Shown: positions 43,527 through 52,590 of the stretch, in pieces
How positions within the stretch are numbered: the stretch's first letter is position 1
How the letters are laid out: every line of letters begins with the position of its first letter
Assembly (NCBI RefSeq): GCF_009939005.1
Contig: NZ_JAACJS010000011.1
Span: forward strand, 152,096-216,095
Direction: 5' to 3'
DNA: 64,000 nt
DNA from: Sediminibacterium roseum
GTDB lineage: Bacteria > Bacteroidota > Bacteroidia > Chitinophagales > Chitinophagaceae
Position numbers and translations under genes: made by a program
The notes under the pieces: model-generated
The model's database searches: none
Seen by the model: the letters and a program-made list of their open reading frames with translations, nothing else
What the model was told of the DNA's origin: nothing

Positions 43527-45020
43527 TTAAGAAACAAATGCGGCAAGATCGTCCGCGATCTTCCTGTCGTTACTCAGCCTCGGCACTTTGTTTTGTCCAC
43601 CCAGTTTACCCACCGATTTCATATAGTCGATAAACCCGTTCTTACGCACCGTTTTTACCTGCAGCGGCATTAAAATATTACCGCTGATGAGATCGTCGTA
43701 ATACACGTTTTTCTCTCTGAGGTTCTGGTCCAGTTTTGCCTGGAACTGCTGCAGCGATGCCGGTTCGTTTTCAAACTCGATGAACCATTCGTGGTAGCTT
43801 TTTCCTTTTTCCTGCCGTATAAAAGGCGCCACCGTAAACTCGGTGATCTTTATATGCTCTTCGCGCGCCGCTTTGAGCAGGGCCGCTTCCACTTCCTCGC
43901 CGATCACATGTTCGCCAAAGGCCGATATAAAATGTTTGGTACGGCCGCTCACCACCAGCCTGTAGGGTTCGGTGCTGACAAACTTTACCGTATCGCCGAT
44001 ATTGTACCCCCACAGGCCCGCGTTGCTGTTGATGATGAGCGCGTAGTTCTCGCCTACTTTAACATCTTTAAGACTCAGCCTGGTTGGCTTTTCAGAAAAT
44101 ATCTCCCCTGCGGGGATAAACTCGTAGTAAATGCCGCTGTTCGTATTCAGCAGCAACCCCTCCGCTTCCTGCGAATCCTGGAAAGCGAAAAAGCCTTCGC
44201 TCGCGGGGAAAAGTTCGATCGAGTCTACTTTCCGGCCGATGCTTTCGGTAAGGCGCGCCCTGTATGGTTCGAAATTCACCCCCCCCTGTACCATTACGCT
44301 GAAATTGGGAAACAGTTCGCCCACCGGTTTGCCGCTTTTTTCGATCAGCCGGTCGAAATACATCTGCATCCACGGTGGTATGCCACTGATCAGGGTCATG
44401 TCTTTGTTGATGGTCTCGGCAACGATCTTATCCAGTTTGGTTTCCCAGTCTTCTATGCAATTGGTTTCATAGCTCGGCAACTGGTTGGATCGGAGGTAGC
44501 TGGGGATGTGGTGGTTCACGATCCCGCTTAAACGCCCCGTAGGAATATTGCCGATGCGTTCCAGTTCGGGCGATCCGCTCAGGAAGATCATTTTACCACT
44601 GGCAAATGCAGCATTTCCCGTCTCTGCCATGTAACAAAGCAGGGCATTGCGGGCGGTATTGATGTGGTTATCGATAGAATCTTTGGTAATGGGAATGTAC
44701 TTTACCCCGCTGGTGGTACCGCTGGTTTTGGCAAAATAGATGGGGCGGCCCTTCCAGAGCACATTGGCGTTCCCCGCCTTTACCTGTTCGATATAGGGCT
44801 TGAACTGCTCATAATCCCGAACCGGAACCGCATCCGCGAAAGAAGCATGGTCCGACACGCCTTCCAGCCTGTGTTCTTTCCCAAAAACAGTGGATTTTCC
44901 GGTTTTGACGAGCGATTTAAGAATGGCCTCCTGGTCGTCGAGCGCCGAGAGCATTCCTTTTTTTGTCTTATTATATATATAATTGGCAAAAGGCCGCGCC
45001 AACAAGGATTTTAAATTCAT
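43527..45020 (-). CDS. GH3 family acyl-acid-amido synthetase-like protein
   Basis: The 497-residue protein belongs to the GH3 superfamily of adenylating ligases, with ATP motif FAKTSGTTSGVKYIP, YYEFIP, and Y-x-x-x-DTVKF (WGYNIGDTVKF). The plant members join amino acids to jasmonate or auxin. Bacterial members are widespread in Bacteroidota with unknown substrates. It is full length and stands alone, divergent from rplU. Cytosolic. Confidence 0.9.
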   Translation of the reverse strand: MNLKSLLARPFANYIYNKTKKGMLSALDDQEAILKSLVKTGKSTVFGKEHRLEGVSDHASFADAVPVRDYEQFKPYIEQVKAGNANVLWKGRPIYFAKTSGTTSGVKYIPITKDSIDNHINTARNALLCYMAETGNAAFASGKMIFLSGSPELERIGNIPTGRLSGIVNHHIPSYLRSNQLPSYETNCIEDWETKLDKIVAETINKDMTLISGIPPWMQMYFDRLIEKSGKPVGELFPNFSVMVQGGVNFEPYRARLTESIGRKVDSIELFPASEGFFAFQDSQEAEGLLLNTNSGIYYEFIPAGEIFSEKPTRLSLKDVKVGENYALIINSNAGLWGYNIGDTVKFVSTEPYRLVVSGRTKHFISAFGEHVIGEEVEAALLKAAREEHIKITEFTVAPFIRQEKGKSYHEWFIEFENEPASLQQFQAKLDQNLREKNVYYDDLISGNILMPLQVKTVRKNGFIDYMKSVGKLGGQNKVPRLSNDRKIADDLAAFVS

Positions 45021-45045
45021 GGGGTCAACGATCGTTAAAAGAGCG

Positions 45046-45053
45046 CAAAAATA
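45046..45053 (-). promoter_or_regulatory. Probable -7 element of the GH3-type gene
   Basis: TATTTTTG on the minus strand matches TAnnTTTG exactly, 25 bp upstream of the ATG at 45020. No TTG was seen at the -33 spacing. Confidence 0.45.
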
Positions 45054-45200
45054 GCATTAAGTTTGGAGTTGGAAGCGGGAGTTTGAACCGTATGCAACCC
45101 GATTTAACGCTATTTACTGCATTTTTGCGCCAAAACACCCGGCTTCGGGCTGGCGGGGCCCGCTCTCCACACTTGTGGACAAGATTTATTTGAAAAATGT

Positions 45201-45232
45201 TTGTATTTTTTCAGCCTTTCGCCTTACCTTTG
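45201..45232 (+). promoter_or_regulatory. Promoter of rplU-rpmA
   Basis: TTG (45201-45203), 21 bp, then TACCTTTG (45225-45232) matches the Bacteroidota consensus exactly. The expected leader to the rplU ATG at 45253 is about 15 nt. Confidence 0.8.
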
Positions 45233-45252
45233 CCGTCCTAATTTTGGTAACT

Positions 45253-45558
45253 ATGTTAGCAGTTGTAAAAATCGCAGGTCAGCAATTCAGAGTACAGGAA
45301 GGTCAAAGCCTGTATGTTCCTCACCTGTCAGGTAAAACCGGAGACAAAGTAGAGTTCAACGAGGTGTTGTTTACAGACAATGCCGGAAAAATTGCTGCCG
45401 GCGAAGCTGTAAAGGCGATCGTGAAAGCAGAAATTATTTCTGATCTCGTTCAGGGCGACAAAGTGATCGCTTTCAAAATGAAAAGAAGGAAAGGCTTCCG
45501 CAAGAAGCATGGTCACAGAACCCACTACACAAGAATTAAAATTGAAAGCATCGCTTAA
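45253..45558 (+). CDS. rplU: 50S ribosomal protein L21
   Basis: This 101-residue protein is a complete L21: MLAVVKIAGQQFRVQEGQ at the start and KMKRRKGFRKKHGHRTHYTR near the end, which binds 23S rRNA. The start at 45253 is the family start; the frame extension to 45175 lies over the promoter. First gene of rplU-rpmA. Confidence 0.98.
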   Translation: MLAVVKIAGQQFRVQEGQSLYVPHLSGKTGDKVEFNEVLFTDNAGKIAAGEAVKAIVKAEIISDLVQGDKVIAFKMKRRKGFRKKHGHRTHYTRIKIESIA

Positions 45559-45629
45559 TTGAGCGGTCGGTTAAAAGATAAATAGAGATCTGGTTCTCTT
45601 ATTTAGATTTTAGTTTAAAACAAAAAACT

Positions 45630-45896
45630 ATGGCACACAAAAAAGGTGAAGGTTCCGTAAAGAACGGCCGTGATTCACAAAGCAAACGTTTAGGTGTAAA
45701 GATATATGGCGGACAACCTGCTTTCGCTGGTAATATCATCGTTCGCCAGAGAGGTACACAGTACCATCCTGGAAAAAATGTTGGAGTGGGAACAGACTTT
45801 ACTTTGTTCGCATTGGCAGATGGTTTGGTTGAATTCAAAAAAGGAAAGAACGACAAAACCACCATCTCTGTAACACCGGTGGAAGTAGTGGCGTAA
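45630..45896 (+). CDS. rpmA: 50S ribosomal protein L27
   Basis: The 88-residue protein has the L27 sequence [20 protein letters not shown] and [15 protein letters not shown], with the N-terminal tail reaching the peptidyl-transferase centre and no cleavable extension as in Firmicutes. It lies 71 bp after rplU, in the usual order. Confidence 0.98.
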   Translation: MAHKKGEGSVKNGRDSQSKRLGVKIYGGQPAFAGNIIVRQRGTQYHPGKNVGVGTDFTLFALADGLVEFKKGKNDKTTISVTPVEVVA

Positions 45897-45966
45897 AAAT
45901 ATTTTTTTGTATTTCCAAATTTGTTTTTACTTTTAATGTATTAACTAACCATTAAATCTAAAAAAC

Positions 45967-46149
45967 ATGGCAACTGCAAAAAAGGCGGCTAAAAAAGCTG
46001 CTCCTAAAAAAGCTGCAAAAAAAGCTGCTCCTAAAAAAGCTGCAAAGAAAGCTGCTCCTAAAAAAGCCGCTAAGAAAGCCGCTCCTAAAAAAGCTGCTAA
46101 GAAAGCTGCTCCTAAAAAAGCTGCTAAGAAAGCCGCTAAGAAGAAATAG
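45967..46149 (+). CDS. Lys/Ala/Pro-rich histone H1-like protein
   Basis: The 60-residue protein is made of repeated AAPKKAAKK units (about six tandem copies, coded by a 27-bp DNA repeat) after MATAKK. This is the composition of H1-like DNA-binding tails found in Bacteroidota and Chlamydia. It probably binds DNA or RNA without sequence preference. It lies 70 bp after rpmA on the same strand and shares the terminator, so it may be translated with ribosomal proteins. The copy number of the repeat probably varies between strains. Confidence 0.85.
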   Translation: MATAKKAAKKAAPKKAAKKAAPKKAAKKAAPKKAAKKAAPKKAAKKAAPKKAAKKAAKKK

Positions 46150-46183
46150 TCTTCTTGCTGCTAACGCAGAAATAGATTTAAGG

Positions 46184-46212
46184 CCTCCCGCAATTGCGGG
46201 AGGTTTTTTTTT
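46184..46212 (+). terminator. Intrinsic terminator after the H1-like gene
   Basis: A perfect 8-bp GC-rich stem (46184-46191 with 46196-46203), AATT loop, and a T9 run (46204-46212). It closes the rplU-rpmA-H1-like unit. Confidence 0.93.
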
Positions 46213-46303
46213 GTACGCTGTGAGCCATTCTTTGGGTATTCAAAAAAAATCAGGGACGCCGGCCATGGCTCGCAGCTCGCCGCTAAGTATTAACTTCGAA
46301 ACC

Positions 46304-47986
46304 ATGGACAACTACGCAATAGCAGAGAACTTTGCCTTGTTAGGTAAGTTGATGGATATTCATGGCGACAACAGCTTTAAGGCAAAATCGTATGCGTCGG
46401 CCGCATTTACGATCGACAAGCTCCCTACCCCGCTTTCCGAGCTTTCTCCGGAGAAAATATTCGCGATCCGTGGCATCGGCGATTCTGTAGGCAGGAAAGT
46501 GGTTGAACAACTCGAAACCGGGGAACTCGGTATCCTGCGCGAATACCTGGAAAAAACGCCGCCCGGCATTCTCGAGATGCTGAACATCAAAGGCATCGGT
46601 CCCAAGAAGATCGCAACGATCTGGAAAGAGCTTGAAGTGGAATCGCTCGGCGAACTGTTGTATGCATGCAATGAAAACCGCCTGACCCTCTACAAGGGCT
46701 TTGGCGAAAAAACCCAGAACAACATCCGTGAATCCATTGAATTTTATTTCGGAACGCTGGGCAGTTATCTATACCAGCAGATAGAACCATTTGCCACGGC
46801 GGTGGATCAAAAATTAAAAAGCTCGTTCCCCGGCGAACAATTTTCTTTTACGGGCGAATACAGGAGACAACTCGAGATCGTAAACACTCTCGAATGGGTA
46901 ACTACGGTACCCGTGCCCGGCCTTAAAGCATTTTTTACCGGCAATGGATACGAAGTGATTTCGGAAACCGGCGAATATATTTCCGTGAAGGGGAAGGAAA
47001 ATGTAACCATGGGCTTCCATTCAACCGAAGAAGAGAACTTTGCAACGCAGCTCTTCGCCACCTCGTGCAGCGAGGCGTTCCTGAGGGCCTGGGGCGCGGC
47101 AACCTATTGGGATGCCGGCGCTGCTTACGGATCGGAAGAAGAGATCTTCAGCGCTGTGAACTGTCATTTCATCCCCGCTTTTCAACGCGAGAACCCGGAG
47201 ATCATCCACAAAGCGTTGGCCGCGCCGTTGCCGCAGGTGATTCAACCCGGCGATATTACCGCCATCATTCACAGTCACAGCAACTGGAGCGACGGTGTTC
47301 ATACCCTCGAACAAATGGCCACGCATGCGCAGCAACAGGGCCTGCAATACCTCGTGATCAGCGACCACTCCAAAACCGCGTTTTATGCAAATGGCCTCAG
47401 CGAGGAGCGTGTGTTCGCACAACACCAGCAGATCAATGAACTCAACACAAGGCTTTCCCCTTTTAAAATATTCAAAAGCATCGAAAGCGATATCCTGAAC
47501 GATGGCAACCTCGACTACAGCAACGAAGTGCTCGGCAGTTTCGACCTGGTGATCGCCTCTGTTCATTCCAATCTCAAAATGACGGAAGAAAAGGCCATGA
47601 TGCGTTTGCTTAAGGCGATCGAAAATCCCTATACTTCGATCCTCGGCCATATGACCGGCAGGTTGCTCCTGAGCAGGAACGGCTACCCGGTAGACCACAA
47701 AAAGATCGTTGACGCCTGCGCGGCAAACAATGTGGTCATAGAAGTGAACGCGCACCCGAGAAGACTTGATATCGACTGGAGATGGATCGAATACGCGCTT
47801 GAAAAGAACGTACTCATCTCGATAGACCCGGATGCGCATGCCACCGATGGATATGACGACTGCCGGTACGGCATCCTGATCGCGCAGAAAGGAGGATTGA
47901 CAAAAGAAAGAAACCTGAGCAGCTTTTCGCTGGAAGATTTTGAGCAATTCCTGGTTGGACAAAGAGCAAAACGCCCTAGATCGTAA
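46304..47986 (+). CDS. PolX-like protein with helix-hairpin-helix and PHP domains, polymerase site lost
   Basis: The 560-residue protein has the PolX layout: helix-hairpin-helix segments (AIRGIGDSVG about 54-63, NIKGIGPKKI about 94-103, KGFGEKTQNNI about 131-141), a polymerase-beta-like core, and a C-terminal PHP domain from HSHSNWSDG (323-331). The polymerase signature GSxRRG...DxD is replaced by TGEYRRQLEIVNTLEW (183-198), so two of the three catalytic Asp are absent. The PHP metal ligands look intact (ISDHS, SIESDI, EVNAHP, DPDAH). Probably a 3'-5' exonuclease or end-processing enzyme without polymerase activity. The start at 46304 avoids the terminator. Confidence 0.85.
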   Translation: MDNYAIAENFALLGKLMDIHGDNSFKAKSYASAAFTIDKLPTPLSELSPEKIFAIRGIGDSVGRKVVEQLETGELGILREYLEKTPPGILEMLNIKGIGPKKIATIWKELEVESLGELLYACNENRLTLYKGFGEKTQNNIRESIEFYFGTLGSYLYQQIEPFATAVDQKLKSSFPGEQFSFTGEYRRQLEIVNTLEWVTTVPVPGLKAFFTGNGYEVISETGEYISVKGKENVTMGFHSTEEENFATQLFATSCSEAFLRAWGAATYWDAGAAYGSEEEIFSAVNCHFIPAFQRENPEIIHKALAAPLPQVIQPGDITAIIHSHSNWSDGVHTLEQMATHAQQQGLQYLVISDHSKTAFYANGLSEERVFAQHQQINELNTRLSPFKIFKSIESDILNDGNLDYSNEVLGSFDLVIASVHSNLKMTEEKAMMRLLKAIENPYTSILGHMTGRLLLSRNGYPVDHKKIVDACAANNVVIEVNAHPRRLDIDWRWIEYALEKNVLISIDPDAHATDGYDDCRYGILIAQKGGLTKERNLSSFSLEDFEQFLVGQRAKRPRS

Positions 47987-48014
47987 ATGGTTGTTACCTG
48001 TTTAACAACCATTT
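47985..48014. terminator. Hairpin between convergent genes
   Basis: A perfect 12-bp stem (47985-47996 with 48003-48014) starts at the PolX-like stop codon. It lacks long U tracts on either strand, so it may be a weak or factor-aided bidirectional terminator. Confidence 0.5.
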
Positions 48015-48042
48015 AAAAACGCGTAGAAACGTTTACCGGGCC

Positions 48043-51000
48043 TTAACCGGCTTCTTCTGCCGCAACAACATCCGCAGGCGGGAGCTGTATAAAAAAGGTG
48101 GTTCCTTTCCCTTCTTCGGATTCAAACCAGATATGGCCATTGGCCTGCTCTACAATGCCTTTACAGATGGCGAGCCCCAGGCCGGTGCCGGAAGATTTGG
48201 TGGTGAAATTGGGTGTGAAAATATTTCCGTGCATGCCTGCGGGTATGCCGCCGGAATCGTCCCTCACCGAGATCAGTATGTTTTCTTCCTCGTGTTTTTG
48301 GGTGATCGCAACGTTCACCATTTGGTCTTTCTCTGTATTTGCCTCGATCGCATTTTGAAGCAGGTTGGTGAAGAGCCTGTTCATCTGCACGCGGTCTGAA
48401 TAAACCTGGTAGTGCCCCTCTTCTTTTTTCCAGTCGATCTGTATGCGTGGATTGGTGCTGTAGAGGCGAACGATCGACGACAACACATCGGTAATATCAA
48501 ACACCTCCATGCGTGCATTGCCGATATTGGCGAACTGCGAAAAATCGCCGGCTATCTTTGCCAGCTGGTCTATCTGCTCGATCAAAGTTACCGCCATGTT
48601 CTCTGATAATTCTTTCACATTCGGCGCGCCTTTCTGTATCGCATTCTGCAGGTATTGAATGCTCAGTTTCATGGGTGTAAGCGGGTTCTTGATCTCATGG
48701 GCAACCTGTCTCGCCATCTCGCGCCACGCGCCTTCCCGCTCGCTTTGTGCAAGCGCCTGCGCACTGAGCTCCAGCTTCTTTACCATCTTGTTGTACTCGT
48801 CAACCAGCATCCCGATCTCATCCGTCCGGTTCCATTCAATGGCTTCGTTGATCTGGCCAAGGTTCATCTCCTGCATTTTGCGGCCAATGAGGCTGAACGA
48901 TTCGGTGATCCTGCTTGTCAGGAAAAATGCGATCGCCCCGGCGATCAGGAAAATAAATGCATTCAGGTTGATCAACGTGGCCAGGAAACCCGAGATCTCC
49001 TGGTTGAGTTCATTTTGCGAATTAAGGTATGGGATGTTGAGGTACGCATAGTTATTGCCCTGGTCGTCTGTTAACGGCACATAAATACTGAGGTACTGAA
49101 ACGAGCCGATGCTCTCCGATTGCAGGAAGCGGATGCTGTGCCCCGTCTGCAGGGCACGGTAGGCACGCGGCTCCATTTTTGAGCTCAGCAATTGTTTGTT
49201 GTAGATATAAGGTTGCGTGGAAATGACCAGGTTCCCATCGAGGTCGTAATAATTGATGTCGACATTGTGCAGGTCGGAAATATCCGCAATTGTTTTTTCC
49301 AGCTCCGCCCTCACCCCGCTGTTGTCGGGAACATCGTCAAACGCCTGGAGCGAATTCTTCTTGGTGTTTACCTCGTTTGCCATTACCTGGATCGATTTAG
49401 ACAGACGTTCCTCGTTGTTCCGGTTGAAACGGAGGATGAAGAACGAGATCGTTGCTATACCGATCACGATAAAGGAGAATACGCTCAGGAAAATGATGGT
49501 CGACTGGATCTGCGACCGTATGTTGAGCCGAAGCATCTTCCGCAACTCGTTCCATTTAAACCTTGCAACCAGCAGGTAATTGCCAAAATGAAAAAGAAAA
49601 ATGATGAACAGGAACGAGCAGAACAAATAGGCAAACAGGGTAACCGCTTCAATGAACCAGGTATCGCGTTTTACAACGATGACCTGTTTGTTGTTGATGC
49701 CGTTGTACCAAAGCTCGTTGTAATCGCCCGCCTTCCGGTAGGAGAACTCAAAACCGCTCAGTTGTTTTCTATCGAGCTGCGAAGGGAAACTATAGGTATT
49801 AAAGTGGTTGATCATCCGCCCGCGCGTATACACAGCGTAGGCGTAGTTGGTATTGAGATCGGATGCCACATCAGATACCTGGTTGAACAACTCGGGGTAA
49901 AGCGCCTCGCTTTTGTACCGTTTCGATTTGATGATCACAAAAAGGTATCCCAGCAGCACCGAATCTTTCTGAACGATCGGTTTCTGGTACACATAACTGA
50001 ACCCGTCCACCGTGTTTTCATAAATAAAGATGTCTTGTATGGCAGTAGGCTTTGCCTTGTTGGTTATGATGGTTTTGATGGCCGCATAACTTACCGAATC
50101 TTCATTGAATAAAGGGTGGTGAAGGCTATCGAAGGTATATATACGGGTATCGTATTTATTAAGATAGCCCGAGAAATTCTCATTGATCAGGCTATCCTTG
50201 ATGAACTTATTTGCCGACTCCCCTTCCGATAAACGATGGAAATTGTTCACAAGAAACTGGTCGTCGAAATTGGTGGCGGCTATATTCAACAGGTTTTCGC
50301 CGGAGGGGTCCGTTTGCAGGGCAAGCTTCTCGGCAATGCGTTTGCGTTGTTCAAATTCCACAATGCCGTTCTCGTAGATCACCATCGATGCGATCGACAT
50401 CGCAAAGATCATCACCCAGAAAATAAAAAAAGACGAACGCAGCAGCGGCACATACATATCTCTCTGCCGCAGGTTCAGCAGCAACAGGTACGCCATCAGC
50501 CAGATCAATACGGCCAGGTAAACACGCGTATCGGTTGTTGATGCAAAAAGAACGATGTAGGCGAGCCCGTACAAAGAAATTGCGAGGCACTGCATGTAAA
50601 CCGGCAGCTTGCTTTTTATGGCGGGCTGCACCAGTATCTGCGAGAAATGAAAAAAGGAAAGCACCAGGAAACAAAGCACAACGAAGCTGATCACACTGTA
50701 AATGGTGAGCCCGAAGAAATTCGTTACGTCAAAGGGAATTTTTGAATCGCGCACCAGGCTGATGATCACCCCCGCCAGTAAAAACGCGATAACCGTAAGC
50801 ACGAACAGGTTGATGTATTCAAAAAACCTCGGCCTGAACCTCGGCCTGAACCATGCCACACCATCTGAATGCGTTCTGTAAAAACTGACGAGCCAGAACA
50901 ACAGCACCGAATTGACCAGCAGGTCGCCGAGCGAGGGATGCAACAGGTTTGACGCGTACACCGAAGGATCAAACAACGGCAGCTTGTTAAAATCGAATGG

Positions 51001-51801
51001 GAAAGGGAACAGGTACGAAACAAGCCTGATGAAAAGCACCGCCGACAATAAAAAAACAAATCCCGTTTTAAAACTGAACCGGTGCACCAGTTCCTGCGCA
51101 AGCGAATTGAGAAATACGAGCAATAAAATAATGGCGAGCACACGCAGCAGCACCGTAACGGAATCGTAGGCGATGAACGATTTGCCGGGTTTCAGTTTTA
51201 CCCTGAACAGCGTTTCTCCCTTCCCGTTAACAACAGGAAAAGCATCTGCTGCGCCGCTGATCTCATACTGGTCGTTGATACCGCTGTACCCTGCAAATTC
51301 CGAATGCAGGTATTTGTTCTCCATAAAATACGACCAGCGTATGGGCAGCATCGCGATAACAGATACATCCTTTCCACCCAGCTTTATTTCCCTGCGGATC
51401 ATCTCGAATTCCCCGTTCTGGTTCTCGATGAAATAATTTCCCTCGCCGCGGTAAAGGTCTTCGCTGTTTACATACATGTGGTTGGTGTTCCAGTACGCGA
51501 GTTTCGGGCCGTCTTCTTCGTTCCCGGTTGCGTACATAAAGAGCCCGATGTCCTCTTTCAAGGGGTCAACCGCTTTTGGCGATTGAGCGAGCAGTGCAGA
51601 AAGCGTTGCAGTATCCTTTAGCGCATCATTGAATTTTGCTTCCTGGTGCTGCAGGCGCTCCTGCAGCTTGCTGCTTACTTTTTCGGGAGAGGAGTGGTAG
51701 CTCCAGTAATTGCTGAATATAAAAGATATCGTATACAGCCAGGCGGCGGTGATGATGAGATATCCGTGTTTGTAGGCTGCCTGTCGTAATGAGTTGATCA
51801 A
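48043..51801 (-). CDS. Large multi-pass sensor histidine kinase (NtrY-like build)
   Basis: The 1252-residue kinase has an N-terminal TM helix and a large extracytoplasmic region (about 45-215). A cluster of roughly eight TM helices follows (about 218-480), then a second extracytoplasmic segment, further TM helices with HAMP (about 960-1010), HisKA (ARQVAHEIKNPLTPMKL) and HATPase (LLQNAIEANTE, SGTGLGLA). The start codon is TTG at 51801, immediately after the mazG stop (TAG at 51804-51802), with no usable ATG for about 100 codons. It resembles NtrY-type nitrogen or redox sensors. The cognate regulator is not adjacent. Confidence 0.88.
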   Translation of the reverse strand: MINSLRQAAYKHGYLIITAAWLYTISFIFSNYWSYHSSPEKVSSKLQERLQHQEAKFNDALKDTATLSALLAQSPKAVDPLKEDIGLFMYATGNEEDGPKLAYWNTNHMYVNSEDLYRGEGNYFIENQNGEFEMIRREIKLGGKDVSVIAMLPIRWSYFMENKYLHSEFAGYSGINDQYEISGAADAFPVVNGKGETLFRVKLKPGKSFIAYDSVTVLLRVLAIILLLVFLNSLAQELVHRFSFKTGFVFLLSAVLFIRLVSYLFPFPFDFNKLPLFDPSVYASNLLHPSLGDLLVNSVLLFWLVSFYRTHSDGVAWFRPRFRPRFFEYINLFVLTVIAFLLAGVIISLVRDSKIPFDVTNFFGLTIYSVISFVVLCFLVLSFFHFSQILVQPAIKSKLPVYMQCLAISLYGLAYIVLFASTTDTRVYLAVLIWLMAYLLLLNLRQRDMYVPLLRSSFFIFWVMIFAMSIASMVIYENGIVEFEQRKRIAEKLALQTDPSGENLLNIAATNFDDQFLVNNFHRLSEGESANKFIKDSLINENFSGYLNKYDTRIYTFDSLHHPLFNEDSVSYAAIKTIITNKAKPTAIQDIFIYENTVDGFSYVYQKPIVQKDSVLLGYLFVIIKSKRYKSEALYPELFNQVSDVASDLNTNYAYAVYTRGRMINHFNTYSFPSQLDRKQLSGFEFSYRKAGDYNELWYNGINNKQVIVVKRDTWFIEAVTLFAYLFCSFLFIIFLFHFGNYLLVARFKWNELRKMLRLNIRSQIQSTIIFLSVFSFIVIGIATISFFILRFNRNNEERLSKSIQVMANEVNTKKNSLQAFDDVPDNSGVRAELEKTIADISDLHNVDINYYDLDGNLVISTQPYIYNKQLLSSKMEPRAYRALQTGHSIRFLQSESIGSFQYLSIYVPLTDDQGNNYAYLNIPYLNSQNELNQEISGFLATLINLNAFIFLIAGAIAFFLTSRITESFSLIGRKMQEMNLGQINEAIEWNRTDEIGMLVDEYNKMVKKLELSAQALAQSEREGAWREMARQVAHEIKNPLTPMKLSIQYLQNAIQKGAPNVKELSENMAVTLIEQIDQLAKIAGDFSQFANIGNARMEVFDITDVLSSIVRLYSTNPRIQIDWKKEEGHYQVYSDRVQMNRLFTNLLQNAIEANTEKDQMVNVAITQKHEEENILISVRDDSGGIPAGMHGNIFTPNFTTKSSGTGLGLAICKGIVEQANGHIWFESEEGKGTTFFIQLPPADVVAAEEAG

Positions 51802-52581
51802 CTATGTATGGTTTGCTTTTTTCACTTCGTTCCAGATGGCATCCATTTCTTCCAGCGTCATATCCTGTAATTTTTTGCCGGTTGCGGCGGCGATGGCCTC
51901 CATCTGCTGAAAACGGTGGATGAACTTTTTGTTGGTGCGTTCAAGTACGCCTTCTGCATCTACCTGCAAAAACCGTGCATAATTTACCAGGCTGAACAGC
52001 ACATCACCGAATTCCTCATCGATCTTTTCCTGCGATTCCATCGCGATGGCTTCTTTCAGCTCGCCGATCTCTTCTTCCACTTTCTTCCACACATCTTCCT
52101 TGTTTTCCCATTCAAAACCCACCTGTTTTGCTTTTTCCTGGATGCGCGTAGCCTTAACCACAGCAGGCAACGACGGCGGAACGCCGGCAAGCACCGAGGT
52201 CTTGCCTTTGCCTTCTTTCATTTTCAGTTTTTCCCAGTTGCGTTTTACATCTTCCTCATCGTTCACCTTCACGTCGCCGTAAATATGCGGGTGGCGGTAA
52301 ACGAGTTTTTCGCAAACGCCGTTGATCACTTCATCCAACGTAAACTTTTCCTGCTCCCTTCCAATACGCGAATAGAACAGGAGATGAAGCATAATGTCTC
52401 CCAGCTCCTCTTTGATGCCTTGCCAGTTTTCGTCTGTAATGGCGTCGGTGAGCTCGTAGGTCTCTTCCAGTGTTAGCGGGCGAAGGGTATGAATGGTCTG
52501 TTTCCTGTCCCACGGGCACTGCTCCCGCAACTCATCCATGATCTTTACCAATCTCAAAAAACTATCTGCTGTTTGCTGCAT
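51802..52581 (-). CDS. mazG: Nucleoside triphosphate pyrophosphohydrolase MazG
   Basis: The 259-residue two-domain MazG hydrolyses NTPs to NMP and pyrophosphate. Each half shows the EExx(12-28)ExxD pattern: TLEETYELTDAI...KEELGDIMLH and KVEEEIGELKEAI...EEFGDVLFS. It has a role in nucleotide-pool cleaning and lowering ppGpp. It sits 9 bp after the DUF3667 gene and directly abuts the kinase gene, forming one operon. Confidence 0.96.
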   Translation of the reverse strand: MQQTADSFLRLVKIMDELREQCPWDRKQTIHTLRPLTLEETYELTDAITDENWQGIKEELGDIMLHLLFYSRIGREQEKFTLDEVINGVCEKLVYRHPHIYGDVKVNDEEDVKRNWEKLKMKEGKGKTSVLAGVPPSLPAVVKATRIQEKAKQVGFEWENKEDVWKKVEEEIGELKEAIAMESQEKIDEEFGDVLFSLVNYARFLQVDAEGVLERTNKKFIHRFQQMEAIAAATGKKLQDMTLEEMDAIWNEVKKANHT

Positions 52582-52590
52582 AAAAACGAA

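Noticed and set aside
46211..46303. Longer N-terminus for the PolX-like protein
   Set aside because: The frame start lies in the T tract of the upstream terminator and the extra residues do not resemble the family; 46304 fits.
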